A stretch of 64,000 nucleotides of DNA from the NCBI GenBank assembly GCA_028554645.1, contig JAQOOI010000022.1, positions 372,001 to 436,000 on the forward strand, written 5' to 3'. The notes under the pieces were generated by a model. It was not told where the DNA came from. It made no database searches and was given only the letters and a program-made list of their open reading frames with translations. Below are positions 48,255 to 62,536 of this stretch, piece after piece. The position numbers and the translations under genes were made by a program. The stretch is from Omphalotus guepiniiformis. Taxonomy: Eukaryota > Basidiomycota > Agaricomycetes > Agaricales > Omphalotaceae. Within the stretch, counting starts at the first letter, position 1. Every line of letters begins with the position of its first letter.

Positions 48255-48740
48255 CTACATGACTTTGAATTCTTTCCCGGCGGGTTGGGCGATCCGCCCT
48301 CCTCCACCGAAGCTTTTCCCGTTAGGCTGGAACTCCCTTGTCGGCTTCGTATCCTCAACCTTCTTGTGCGCGAACTCGTGGCTGACATGTTTCTTGTCCT
48401 TCTTTGGTCCTTCTTCCTCGTTATGATGGCCGTGGTCATGCTCGGTATGTTCACCTGGAGCAGCGGGTCTGGGGTAATCCACCGGCTCATCGACTGCTCT
48501 AGAACCAGCAGTCTCGGGTTCGCTATGCAGCTGTTGTGGATCATGAGGTATGGGGCATATACGGTTATGCTCACGGTGCAACAAAGTGCGGTCTTGGTCT
48601 GATGGTCGTAGACAGACGACGTCCACCTACTTTCACTGTCCGGAATTTCGAGTTCAGAACATTGACTTAGAAGAGCTAAGAGACGTACCGGCCGCATGAT
48701 GCTGAGCTAGTACCTCACCGTCGCGAGCTAGCTCTGACAT
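48255..48740 (-). CDS. Small hydrophilic His/Lys-rich protein, conserved ending
   Basis: Model: 48685-48740, 48575-48635 and 48255-48530, 130 residues. The first intron uses a weak GTCTCT donor and a CAG acceptor (49 bases), the second GTGAGC...CAACAG (44 bases); all phases agree. MSELARDGEVLAQHHAAG opens the protein, followed by RWTSSVYDHQTKTALCC. The second half has EHTEHDHGHHNEEEG, KKDKKHVSHEFAHKKVED and ends QPNGKSFGGGGRIAQPAGKE. I do not recognise a named family, though the tail looks conserved. It has no signal peptide or membrane segment and is probably intrinsically disordered. The C-terminal exon is solid; the junctions upstream could be placed differently. A TATATAAA box lies about 90 bases upstream. 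Confidence 0.6.
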
Positions 48741-49121
48741 GTTATGTAGAAATATGATGATAGATAAGCAAAGTAAACGATATAGTAGGGACAATGCAGT
48801 TATGAGGGAGATTTCGTCATGGGCGAGGTTTATATACCGCCAACTACATTACTGCACGTGCGCCACCTTGTGACGCTGCTGTTTTTAGTTTTAGCTCAAC
48901 AGAACCAATGCTGCTTCTTCCCTCGACTACTCTGAGGGTCTTTACCTGTTTGGTTCAAGATATTGTAACGATTCGTGTTCTCGGCTGTGCAGTTGTACTG
49001 ATATGGCTTTGTGCAGAGCCTCGCACGACCTAGAGGTCAGCCTAATCTTTACTTCGGTCGCCGACTCGAAAAGTATTGTAGGTTTTTGTTCGTCGAACAT
49101 CATACACCGTGACTGATAAAT
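48741..49121. other. Divergent promoter interval
   Basis: Upstream regions of the small His-rich gene (minus) and the nucleotidyltransferase (plus). No coding exon seen. Confidence 0.6.
48829..48836 (-). promoter_or_regulatory. TATA box of the small His-rich gene
   Basis: TATATAAA on the minus strand 89-96 bases before the ATG at 48740. Confidence 0.5.
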
Positions 49122-50439
49122 ATGCATATGTCAGACGCAAGAAAGATGTCTACCTCGACTGTAACTATGGCCCCGCAGCCCAGGACGGGCAAGCGAAAAA
49201 GAAGTGCATTCAATTCGGAGGACTTTTGTCTCAAACCATGGGCTGAAAACAAGTCGTTTTTGGAGCGAAACTACACCAGTGTAGACCAGAAGTGCGTAAC
49301 AATACCAGGCTTCTTCGAGGAGTGTTTCATTTTGTGCTGACAGACTGCATCATGAAATCATCGCCTTTGTAGAGTATATCAGACCCACGTACGAGGAGAA
49401 GCTAGTCCGCCGGATGATATTCACCACTCTACAAAAAATTATCCTCGGAGCGCTGCCTGGAGGCACCGTTGGCATGTTCGGTAGCATTCCAATCGGTCTC
49501 AACCTTCCCAAAGCGCAAGTTCTCTGTGGATAAACGAACCATGAATTTTGCTCACACTGAATTTTAGTGATATGGATATCTCAGTATCCTCATCGGGTAT
49601 AGGAGCCAGGCAGAAGAAAAGCGCAATGTTCCGCATAGCCAAGAAACTCCGAGAATCTGGTGTAGTCGCCGAAGTTACAGTGAATCATTTTGCTCCAGTG
49701 CCTGTGGTAACTTGCAAGACGTCACGACGTTACGGCGGGATAAGCGTGGACATCACACTCAATAATGCAGACGGGCTTCAGGGAGTAGCCGCTGTGCAAA
49801 AGTTTCTTTCCGAGATGCCTGCCCTTCGACCACTGGTACTAGTTGTGAAGAGCTTCTTGCGACAGCGGGATCTTCATAGTGCTCAGACCGCCGGTCTGGG
49901 TAGCTATGCTGTCATTTGCATGGTCATTAGCTTTCTTCAGGTTTGTTCCTCAACTTTTCCACAGAGTGACTGATTGAAAAACAACAACAGCTAAATCCGA
50001 GCCTTCGACCGGCCGAATTCATCACTCGACACTCTGAGACTGAGTCTCTTGGCATTCTTCTACGCGACTTCATGCTATATTACGGTGTCAATTTCCCGTA
50101 TACAACATCGTATATATCCGTCACTGAAGGAAAACTTCTACCGAAGTCTTCGGCGAGTTGGATCAACACCAGTATTCCTAACAAATTGGCTATACAATGC
50201 ATCGTCTCACCAGGTGCGTCAGGTTCTAATCATAAGGCGGTTGCGGTGCTGAATCTCCTGTAGAGGTTGATGTTGGGAGAGCATCAAATCGTATACCAGC
50301 TATTTCGGGTGCATTTAGAGAAGCCGCGGAGCAACTTCAACAGCTTACACTGAACGATTCGACGCTATTGGGATCTATTGTAGCTCTAGACCAATCGGTG
50401 AGCGATACGTCCGTCGTTGACAGTATTACTGTAAATTGA
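49122..50439 (+). CDS. Non-canonical poly(A) polymerase / Trf4-like nucleotidyltransferase
   Basis: Exons 49122-49291, 49344-49514, 49568-49940, 49991-50213 and 50264-50439 encode 370 residues. Known Trf4/Cid14 proteins add short oligo(A) tails to nuclear RNAs in the TRAMP complex. Here the helix LHHEIIAFVEYIRPTYEEK is followed by VGMFGSIPIGLNLPK and then the catalytic pair ADMDIS; the third carboxylate is in GGISVDITLNN. The central domain is diagnostic: PLVLVVKSFLRQRDLHSAQT, GLGSYAVICMVISFLQLNP and later EVDVGRASNRIPAISGAFREA. The intron between LPK and DMD has GC-AG ends (GCAAGT donor); no GT-AG alternative keeps the frame. The protein is shorter than typical Trf4 (no long C-terminus) and its N-terminus is only about 60 residues with KRKR-type basic sequence, so it may be a diverged paralog. 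Confidence 0.9.
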
Positions 50440-50930
50440 CGATGTCCCATAAGACTCTGGATCATAGGCGGCATCTTCACCAATTGTTCTGCGAAAGAGA
50501 AATAGATGAGAGTACAAATTTGGGTGCTGCCGACCGTCCTCGTACAACGAAGCACGCCCGATTACGGTCGTGAAAGCATATGTGTTATGTAGCACCGGAA
50601 TTAGGCTTTGAACCTGAGGCCTGAATGTCGCCATGATGTTCTTATTGAACTAATCGATCGATTGATGTGGATCGCGTACATGGAACTGATACAATACTAA
50701 TAACTACAACTGCTTTATGGTAAAGCAGGTGAGATTGGGAGGTATAAGGGCACGGGTCTAATCGACCAAAGTGGCTAGGTATCCGAAGAACTGCTGGTAG
50801 TACTGACAGACCAAGATGTCGGCGAGAAACAGTAAATTTCACTGGACATCCTGAAAATGTGCTTACCAGGACAAAAAAGAAAAGGAAGAACAATGAGGAT
50901 GCTTGCAGCGATTGAAAACGCGCAAATGCT
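50440..50930. other. Convergent 3' flanks
   Basis: Between the stops of the nucleotidyltransferase and the Ca2+ exchanger. Minus-strand frames at 50386-50634 and 50642-50962 are open but overlap the two gene ends and show no motif; they are probably untranslated sequence. Confidence 0.55.
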
Positions 50931-53654
50931 TCACGTGCAGACGGAGACATCGGTGAGAACATCGGATCCTAAGAAGAACATTTAACCTTCCTGGTGCAGA
51001 ATGCAGGTTGAAAAGCGATCTTCTTACCAGGGTAGAAATAGAAAGTAAGCGCAACGAGGATGTAAAGGGCTGCCAATTCGGAGAAAACATCAGTGCGGGA
51101 ATAGACAGAGAGGGACTGACAACAGTATGCTCACATAACAGAACATATCCCTCCATCCAGTTTGATTTACCGTCTTGAAGGACATAATTCACGGTCAGAA
51201 CTGGAGATATTCATGAAATTGAGTCAATGAGTGAAGAGGCAAGTGACGAACCGGTAAGGAATACAGTTACAGATTCGTAAGGGTCGAAGAACAAGGTCAA
51301 TGGTTTGTTCAAGATCCATCCAAGGATCACCATGAACCTACAAGGATAGAGCTTGAGTAACAAAACATAGAGACAAATGGAATACTGCGCACGGAATTGC
51401 GAATAGCGTGGTTTGCTTCATGAAAAGTGGGGTGTCAGTAACATTTAATGGGACTTGTCGTCACTTTTGGTACACACAATTGTCGATCCGATAGCCACTG
51501 CGAAGCTCAGTATCATTTTATCTTTGACTGCAAATGCAGGGGCGGAAAATAGATCTGAAGGAGATCATCTTAGCATCTTACAGATATCAAAAAGAGAGTA
51601 CATCTTACCTGGTGCGTTCCCAACCGCAGGTAGTAAGATCACCGCGACAAATTCTTTGCTGACTTTTCCGGTGGCTGTCAGGCCATCAATAGATTCAACG
51701 AGCCATTCGGCAGTTACTGCGACCAGCTAGAATTCACCAAAAGATATTAACGGAATTGTGTTGTGCCGGATTCTGAATGACTGACAGTAGTGACGACGAC
51801 TAGCAAGACAGCCGCTACCCAAGCATTCAACTTTGGTTGTTGAATATCCGTTTCCTGTTGTTCGGCATCGCCTTGTTCCAGGTCATTAGGAGGAGCACTG
51901 ATGACTGTGCGGGTCCTAGTCGGTATAACTGACAGTGCAAGTGTAATGCTGTTTCCATGTGGCCTAGGCACATATTTTGTAGACTTGATGATATGCTCGC
52001 CAGTGTCATTGTACAAAGTAGCATGAGAGTAGAACTGGAAGACCATGGAAGCGACATAGGCTTTCGCCAGGACTGAGAATAACAACAACCGCAGAGTGGC
52101 ATTAGTGACGCACTGCTGAACAAAATCACCGCTGCCTAGGCATCAGATGAGCTTTCGTCACTTGTGAACTGTTTACAGCATACGACGTACCCCATGGCTC
52201 ACTTTGAGAAGTGCCCTTTCGTCAGTTTGGTCACTCAAACCAGAAACTGAGAATATGTATGCGGTTGGCAGCAAGATTGCAATAACACTGATGGTCAACA
52301 GTGAAGAGCTCAAATGAGTCGTGCCTGAAAGCGCGTTATCGGTGCATCCTCAAACGTACAACAAATACATGAACTTACATATGGTGAATCCTTGCTCAGA
52401 GAATCTTATCCCTCCAGCAAGGAAGCAAATGCCAAGTACCAGCACTGGAACAATATCGTCAGTCTTGGCATACTCTCACAAGAAGATTCGCCTACAGAGG
52501 TCATTAAGAATTGATCCAACCACTGAATCTACAATTAGCCTTGACAAGTAGCCGACCAATTGCAATAGAACATACAAGCAGACTGTACAACACGCAGCTC
52601 ACACTTGAGCAGGGCGACGAGCTGAACATGAGGTCAGATCCAAAAGTGCAAGGGACACAAAAAGAATGCGCACGGATATGATGAGCTCCACACTAGTAGT
52701 ATAATGAGTCATCGAAGGTTCAGAAAGTGAGGAGTAAAAGGGACGCACGCATTGCCCTGTCAGAAACGATAATTTCAGAACCTGCCTATGCAAATGTAGG
52801 GAAATTCTCACAAAGGTGACGTTCAACAGCCCTGCTAAGGTTTGACCAACGCGCAATGAAACTTCATCAGTCGCAAACGTCAGCAGCTAAGTAAGACAGG
52901 GTTCATCAACATCATTTGTAGCTGTGCAGCAGTGAGAAAAACTTACGCGGGCCAAAGATATGATGGACAGGAAGGAGACTAAAACCCCATGTCAGAGAAA
53001 GCCTGCGGATAGATCCACGAACGACGAACAAATAAAAGTTAGGGTAGACCGGTCTGGGGAGGCGAAGTGAAGAGCCCACTGTGGTCAAAAGTAGATCAGT
53101 GGCCAATGTCTGCCAAAATAAGTCACAAAACGCACTGCTATCGGGATGCATACAAGAAAGATGTTGTTGAGCCCTATAGAAGTATTCAGAAGCAGGAAGG
53201 TGGCATGAGCCCAGCATGCCCTACAGGACCAGCAAAAAATTGCTTTCAAGCTATCTCGTAAACCCGGTGCATTCCCTACGGCCGTGTTCGGTGTGAGTGT
53301 GGGAGAAGGTGTCCCTGTGTTGGCCGCTGGTGTAGCTCGAGAATTATCCGTCTGAATATGTGCTGAAATATGATCACCCGAGCCGATGGCCTGTTGGATG
53401 AAAGGCTGAGCAGTAGTGAGTCCCGCATTGCAGGTCAAGCTGTTTGCAGAGGAAAAAGGACGTGGGGTGCCACGTAGCTGGCTGAGAGGGTGTTCAAGAG
53501 TGAGGTGCAATTCATTTGGCATCTCAGCGCTAGGTTCCGCTGTGTCGCCGAGCGCCTGCTGGCGATGCCGTGTGATGTTGCCCAACGGCGTGACGGAACT
53601 ATCCAATGACGAGATGGGAGCATTTGTATTATTATCCAAAGAATCAAGGGGCAT
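50931..53654 (-). CDS. Vacuolar Ca2+/H+ exchanger, CaCA/CAX family (Vcx1-like)
   Basis: Twenty exons join in phase: 53225-53654, 53127-53173, 53030-53078, 52947-52978, 52812-52886, 52749-52756, 52674-52692, 52576-52621, 52496-52522, 52379-52444, 52191-52324, 52114-52135, 51786-52072, 51609-51726, 51478-51554, 51393-51415, 51252-51337, 51135-51200, 51028-51069, 50931-50968; 563 residues. CAX proteins move Ca2+ into the vacuole against H+. After a disordered 135-residue N-terminus come SWLNNIFLVCIPIAVRF, LRVGQTLAGLLNVTFGNAVE (first repeat), LLVLGICFLAGGIRF, SSLLTISVIAILLPTAY, LVAVTAEWLVESIDGL and FVAVILLPAVGNAPDLFSAP (second repeat), then LNKPLTLFFDPYESVTVFLT and VNYVLQDGKSNWMEGYVLL. The second repeat lacks the usual GNAAEH pattern. 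Exon six is eight bases. The start ATG at 53654 follows a likely leader intron. Confidence 0.93.
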
Positions 53655-54298
53655 TGATGCTCGAGAGTTTCTGAGTTGGTGGGTTAGTATCATTGTAAGA
53701 AGATGAACGGTTGGACATACTCTCAAAGAGTAGATACTGTGGGGCAGAAATGTTCAGAACTGAAAGGTAAAAAGGAGGGTTTAAGAACGAGATGGCTCAC
53801 TGCGCAAGGCAGTTTCAAGGCTTTAAGTGCACCCGTAAAATAGCTGTATCCATCAGACAGGCCAAGGCAAACGTTAATAATCCACTTGATGATGACATGA
53901 ACCAATGTTCGTTTTCAATGGTATTTTCATCGCCGCATGTTCCTCAAGAGCTGTTACTCCTTGGCTGGAAAACATTACCAGCTTTGATGACCCTAACGTA
54001 ATACACAGCTCCGAGGAAAGCGCGATGCGAGTGTTTGAAAACAAACAAGATCGTGCCGCCAAGATAACCGGGGCACTTTTGACGTATGCTTGAATCCAAT
54101 GTTGGCAACTTTCATTATGTCACGAGAGGCAGTAAGGTACATGGGAGCAGTGATAACGATGACCGTTTTTTTAAAATCTCGAATCAACACTGTTTTGGGG
54201 TAATAGTAGACCTGGAGTGAACTCCCCTGGTTAGAAGCAAATAGCGAAGAAGCAATGCGTCAAGATTATTTCACCTCCGGTAACCTCGAACATCCACC
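53655..54298. other. Between exchanger and aminopeptidase; one coding-like patch
   Basis: Contains the exchanger's 5' leader with a probable intron (acceptor CCAACTCAG at about 53671). On the minus strand 53995-54190 is open and reads IRDFKKTVIVITAPMYLTAS then IMKVANIGFKHTSKVPRLSW, which looks protein-like, but no start, splice partner or family was found. Not called as a gene. Confidence 0.4.
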
Positions 54299-56741
<2,443 letters not shown>

Positions 56742-57364
56742 GGGTGCAGACCAACTTGGAAGGATCCAAAATCAAATTGACAAATCGACTTCTAGCGCCA
56801 CATGACCGCGTATTGCTGCGTCGTGTACCTTCAACTGCAGGTTTATTAATTGAATTGCCAAAACAAAATTCCTGGCCGCGGGTGCGAAGCTTTAAATTTA
56901 CAAAACAAAGTACTGTATCATCTGCGTGTTGCTCTAACTTTAAAGAATAATAGAAGGTCAACATGTGGGCGACCTCCGGCCGAAGCGCCAAATAAAGTCC
57001 GACAAAGCTTCCCAATAAAGGCGTCAACGCCCAACAGCTTTGTTCTTCGTACCTACTTTGACCGCCCAGAGCGCTTTTCACTTCTAACAAGGGACATCGG
57101 CATCTAGTTCGAGCTCTTATCATAGTCATCTCCATGGAAGCAAGAAGTCATAGTTGCGACGAAGGTCAACATCGTGGCATTCTTCGGTTTGTTCACTCAC
57201 CGTGGTCGAGATTCCTGCGTTGATCCTGCGAGAATCCCTATATAACACGAAGTACCCTTATACGGACCACGATGCCGTAGCAAGTGCATTAAGCCTATAC
57301 TAGGCGCCACATCATCTTACAGGAATAGAAACTGTGTGTCCCGGACACTGCCTGACTATATATT
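56742..57364. other. Divergent promoter interval
   Basis: Between the aminopeptidase start and the acidic protein gene. No coding exon seen. Confidence 0.55.
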
Positions 57365-60227
57365 ATGCCTTGGGTATCTCCCACTGTATTCTCCCGCCTT
57401 CTCCTCCTCCCTACTCCTCACTACACCCCCCCAGAGGCAGACGTTTACTTTCCCCTCCAACTTACTTCTTTATCGCTGGACACATTTGACAATCAGATTG
57501 TGGCGACGCTTAAATCATGGCGAATTCCCGCTACAATATGCCAGGGGGTATGCATATCGCTATCGTCAGGTAGAACCCGACGTTGACCTAGATCCGTTGT
57601 TACCAACAGCTTTACATGTTCCAGAAGAAACATTCTACCCTCGGACGTCTATCGATGAAGTTCCCGGGGAACGCAGCGCCGACACTTCAAGTGTGGCGTC
57701 AGATGTAAGCATTATGTTTCGTTCTATTTTGACTCGCAGTCCATCTAAACGACCTATAGATTGGATATTTTGATTCGAACAGACTAGCGGAACACATTCT
57801 GTATGCTCTCGGAGAAGACATTGGTCACCGAATTGCGTCGTTCATCAGGTATCTTGACATGCCGGGACATTACTTTATGTCTTTGAACTCTCATGGTATT
57901 GCTGTGTAAGTGTCATTTAGTAATTCAACCGCTGGAAATACTCAATTCGGCACGACAGTCTCTCAGAAGATAACCCTGAAGTAACTGCAGCGTTGTACCA
58001 GTTGCGAGGAGAAAACTATCGCACCAACATCTCAACTCAGCGCCGTTACTCTAGACCTGTTCCTAGAGTTGACGCCGTCTTTCCCAATCTCCATTCACAA
58101 TTCCAAAGAATTGGAGGATTGTCAACCCAACCTGGGCCGACAGATGAACAAGAAACATCGGATTCCTCCTCCTCCGAAAACTCTTCATTTGAATTCGTCT
58201 TTGACACCGAGGGAGAGGACGACATGGGACCTCAAGTCCAAACCTCAGATCTTCAATTCGCGCAAGAAGAAATCGTGGCGGAGTCGCATATAACACCGGT
58301 AGGGTTTAATATAAGGAGATGAACACCGTCGTTGATCTTCCCTGTGAATTAGAATGATGGGGAAGCTTCTACGGGCCCTAACGAATCTGCAAGCACAGAC
58401 AGTGGGATGGAAACATCAGTAAGTCATCCTCTTCTCAATATGCACTCCTCGTCCTTATCGGAGGTGAAGGAAGAAGATTCACGCGAGCCCTTGAGTAGAC
58501 CCAGTGAATCCACTGAGTCTCCTCATGGGCTTGGGCAGGATGCCGCGGGCAATTCTGCCGCCTCGCCTCGACGACGCGAATCTTCTGCGTCACCCTCGAA
58601 CGATTCTGAGGCGCCGCATAATACAGCATCAGCTCCGGCGGACTCTCCCGCGAACCCACCTCCGGCTCCGAATGTATCTCATACTAGCTTACCGCATGAT
58701 AGCGGTAGCTCATCTGGAAGCTCTGACTCCGAGTCGCCGGTCCTAACTCCTTTCCTCTTGCTGAATGGTGGTATCACTGGCCGTGTCAGTCCAATCCACC
58801 AAACCAGCTCTGTGCCGCCCGAGCTTGATGACTCCGCTGTATTTCCTGGACTTGGCCCGGAGGATTTGAACAACGGCTCCGACACTGGATCGGAATCCAA
58901 CACCGATGGAAAGGAGGTCGAGATCGTGCATACCGATGAAGAGTTCTCTCAAAGCGACGAGGAAGAGGAAGAGGATATCCCTATGCCGATCTCAACCGCA
59001 GAAACGCCAGAACCACTTGGTGGTGATGTTCACCAATCCGATGCACCGTCTGGGTCGAACATCAACGTCCCAGCGTCTCTCGACGAACACGAGCGAAACG
59101 TAGACGATTCCCAGATTCTAACATCGGACAGTGGATCCCAAACAAGTTCAGACCCCGAGGAGAGAGAAGTTCAGATCTTTCATGGACAAGCGCAGACAGC
59201 CTCTTCGAGTCCAAGTATTGGTACCTCATACCTCTATCCCAGGACTCTCGATATTTCCATCAGCACCAACTTGCAATCCCTATTCAACCGAGATATCCCA
59301 AATGCCAGGCTTGCGTCGGATTGCACGTATGACCCGGTCATTATACGCAATGATCGAAACGAACATGCCATTCTGTTTGGTTATGGTGGCTCGAACCTTG
59401 GAGACTTTTCATCACACACCGGAGTTTTTGCCAAGAAACCATCGCGAGATGACCAGCTTAGACATCGTGTGAATCTCAGTCTATCACAGGTACCACACGA
59501 CGAAGCCGACTCGCCAATCACGGAGACTTCGTTCCCCATCTTAGCATATATGATGAATGACATACAAATTAGTTCGAACGACCACGACGTTGACGACCAC
59601 GACGACCACGACGGGCCCATGGCGCGGAGTAACGAAGATGATGATGACGACGACGACGACGACTCATCCATCCACGAATCTATCTACCATCCCCTCGAGC
59701 TATCCCTTCCCCCGTTTACCCTCATCGATGACCTAGAACAATACACTTCTGGGATCGCCAATGAGCCGGAGTTACCTGACTCCCAGAAGCGACGTTCTAT
59801 CAACAACAGCTCCCAGACTACTGCGCCCCTACACCACCGACCTCAAACGCACGCACGACGTACACGTGTCATTCCTGCCCAACGAACCCTTTGGGTCCCC
59901 CACGATAGCCGGCTCGAATCCACTGCAGGCAGTTCATCAAAGAAAGGTCAACCGGCTACATCCTTGACGAAGCGGGAGCAACAGACGACTTACGCTGATA
60001 AGCTCATACAGACCGATGAAGACGCGGAAATAAAACGATTGCGGCGGAAGATACGTGTGTTGAAGAATAAAGCTGTTGAACAAGAGAAGAAGGCTAAAGA
60101 TCCCGCTCAGCGAAGAAGATTTCTTGCATGCCTCTTCCCTGGCGATCAAGAACAACCTCGAGAAGAACGAGAGATGCTTGTTGGTGCAGGTATCCATACC
60201 GCTCACCCTTCCCTATTGATGAAATAA
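57365..60227 (+). CDS. Acidic Ser-rich protein with C-terminal coiled coil, function unknown
   Basis: Well-supported exons are about 57551-57704, 57760-57905, 57959-58298 and 58353-60227, in phase through GTAAGC, GTAAGT and GTAGGG donors. The 5' end is unclear: a natural ATG at 57365 (MPWVSPTVFSRLLLLPTPHY) would need a 22-base intron to join, so the start is provisional. The early exons carry a folded-looking stretch (LAEHILYALGEDIGHRIASF, YLDMPGHYFMSLNSHGIAV). The long last exon is disordered, rich in Ser, Pro, Asp and Glu, with a DDHDDHDGP repeat and a nine-Asp run, and ends in a basic coiled coil (DAEIKRLRRKIRVLKNKAVE). 58419-58463 may be a stop-free 45-base intron. No family is recognised; a nuclear or scaffold role is possible but not shown. 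Confidence 0.7.
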
Positions 60228-60693
60228 GAAATCGTGATTCTTGAATTATGTTAATATCATCTTTTCATCTGTTTAGGTAGTACTCTTTCATTGATAATGC
60301 TTGTTTACAATGTATCAAGAATTCTTGGCCAAACGCGGAGAATTGACATGTGCATATAATTTTGAAGTGAAGTTGGTCGAAAAAGCCCATATTGCCTTTT
60401 ACATGCCAAAACCCCCAAAACTGGGCACATAACCCTCAACCGCTTACACTTGCGCAGAAATCGAGACCCGATATTGGCGCCAACTTCCGCAGGATGATTG
60501 CAACTTGCACTTAAACGTCCAATCGATAGGCGAAAACATATCTTGAATAAGCAAGCGAAACTACAAATAGTAGGACGAAGAATGTAAAACACCAGATATA
60601 AAAAGACCAAATACAGATCCAAATAAAATTCTCGCCCATATCCACTTCGACACCATCGAATAATTTTGGTGTAAACGATTCGTCATGAAAAAC
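60228..60693. other. Convergent 3' flanks, no gene seen
   Basis: Between the stops of the acidic protein and the MARVEL protein. Confidence 0.6.
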
Positions 60694-61476
60694 TTATACA
60701 AGGCTACCACGATATCCATCACCACGACGAGCAGCCCTGATACCTAACACGATGACGGTAATGACGGCGAAAGTCGTCAAGATCCTGAAAACAGGGTGAG
60801 AAAGTGAAACAAGAAGCAACAATATTTTTAGAATCGTACCATTCAATCCAAGCAAATGCCTCCAATGCGTTCAATTGTCCACAGTAATTGAAGCCAGTGG
60901 CATGACTTCAAATAATGTCAGGATATAGAACTAATTGTAGAAAAAACAAATGAGGCGTACCTGCAGTTCAAACCACCTCCAAGCATTTCAGTAATGGCAG
61001 CGGCAGCGGCAGTCCATATTATCCATGTCAGGACTAGGCTAATCAATTCTCTTAGCGCAAGGAATTTGATGAGAAAAGTCGACGACTTACAAGATGATGT
61101 GAGATGCAACACTGGTTATAATCGACCCCGCCGGTGAATGCCAGAACAGAAGTCCATACAAAAACCCGAGGACAACCGTCCATATTGAAGCGAACAGGGT
61201 GTATCTCACGCGATCCCGTTCAGTTATACTTGAGTAGTTGTGATACTTGTTAAATCGAGATACAAGCCATGAGGCAATTGCAAGCTGTAGAACCGAACGA
61301 TAAGTACATTCCCTTTTGGCCTGACAGATGCACAGAGCTGACCTCAATTATCCCGAATAAAATGAGCAAGCTGAAGATAACTAGAACAGAACTTGCTCGT
61401 GAGTGACTGCACAACGAAAGACGAACAAGTCAGACATAATCGGATGACCCCGTTTAACGTGGTTGCCAAATGCCAT
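60694..61476 (-). CDS. MARVEL-domain four-helix membrane protein
   Basis: Exons 61436-61476, 61343-61391, 61091-61284, 60961-61038, 60840-60905 and 60694-60784 encode 172 residues in phase. The protein starts MAFGNHVKRGHPI, as in the basidiomycete MARVEL proteins I recall, and has four hydrophobic helices: VLVIFSLLILFGIIELAIA, FASIWTVVLGFLYGLLFW, LVLTWIIWTAAAAAI and WILTTFAVITVIVLGI. Between them lie SRFNKYHNYSSITERDRVRY and the conserved GGGLNCSH...YCGQLNALEAFAWIE, with Cys residues on the luminal loop, and the tail AARRGDGYRGSLV. MARVEL proteins sit in vesicle and plasma membranes and take part in membrane apposition or eisosome-like domains; the precise role is unknown. The first intron is placed by phase (44 bases, CAAG acceptor) and is the least certain point. 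Confidence 0.9.
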
Positions 61477-62536
61477 TATTCGTGAGGTTCGTCGACTAGA
61501 ATGAAATTCGTGAGCTTTTTAACCCGCTGTGAAGGCGAGGGTGTAAAGGTGTCGTGAAAAGCCTAGAGTGAGAAGAGTTGAACTGCTTTTTATTTGTAGA
61601 CCGAAGTGGTCAGATCTCAACATGACATCACCGTTGGGACGCCGAAAGCCACGTGGAAGGTGCGTCATCCCAGAGTCCCTCAGTCCAGACGAAGGCCGAT
61701 TATCCGGCCGCGTCTCTGGCTGTTTCAGAATTCGACACTGGAGGCAGCAGTAACCTGCAGTAACTCGTAAGAGAATATATTACGTTCAATATAATGCCAT
61801 TTCTTGATGTAAAGGTTTAGGTTATGTATACTCATTTTTGGCGGTTTACATCCGGGGTTGAAGTATATCCGCAAACCGCCATAGTAATTCGAACAGACAT
61901 ATCTAGTGGCGAAGACTTTTTCAGCTGTGTTGTCGTGAATGTTTCACAGCATATCTTTGACCGAGTAGAGCCCGAGTCACCAGCCAATCTATACCCTTCC
62001 TTCGAAATTCTGTTGCTCGATGATGGTGACTGCCAGGGTAATACTCCGAGTGTAATACTCCGAGTCGCATAGATCATCTTGAGAGACGTGACCACAGATG
62101 AATGAATTGATAGTGCGGACTCATGAGTGATGAGTATGCATTACTAACACGAAGAGTTATATCTACATACTTCACATGCAAAAAAAGGTGTTCGAATCAG
62201 GAGCCCGAAGAAAGGGAAATACAAGGGCGGGGTCTTCGTCCAGATCCAAACTCTCCGTTAGCTGAGGCCAAGAACGCCTTGCCTATAGCATCACGTTCTG
62301 TTGGGCGTTCCATGCAATCCAAGGGCCAGCAAACTCGTTGTAGTCTCTCGACTATGGTGATTCATTGAAAGAGGTCCGAAAAGAGATAAATGGTGTGTAC
62401 ATACCTCGACACGATCTGCCAAGGCATCTGCCCACGAAGTAATAACGGAACTGTCATACTTTGAATCAAGCAACCCAAGATAATCCCGTCATCTGACAAT
62501 CAACACAGGCCGTCACAGAACGAACGCCGAAAGGTT
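61477..62536. other. Intergenic, no gene seen
   Basis: Upstream side of the MARVEL gene. Short frames only; none has motif or splice support. Confidence 0.55.

Noticed and set aside
53085..53500. Plus-strand frames opposite the exchanger's first exon
   Set aside because: Antisense of a phase-consistent, motif-bearing gene.
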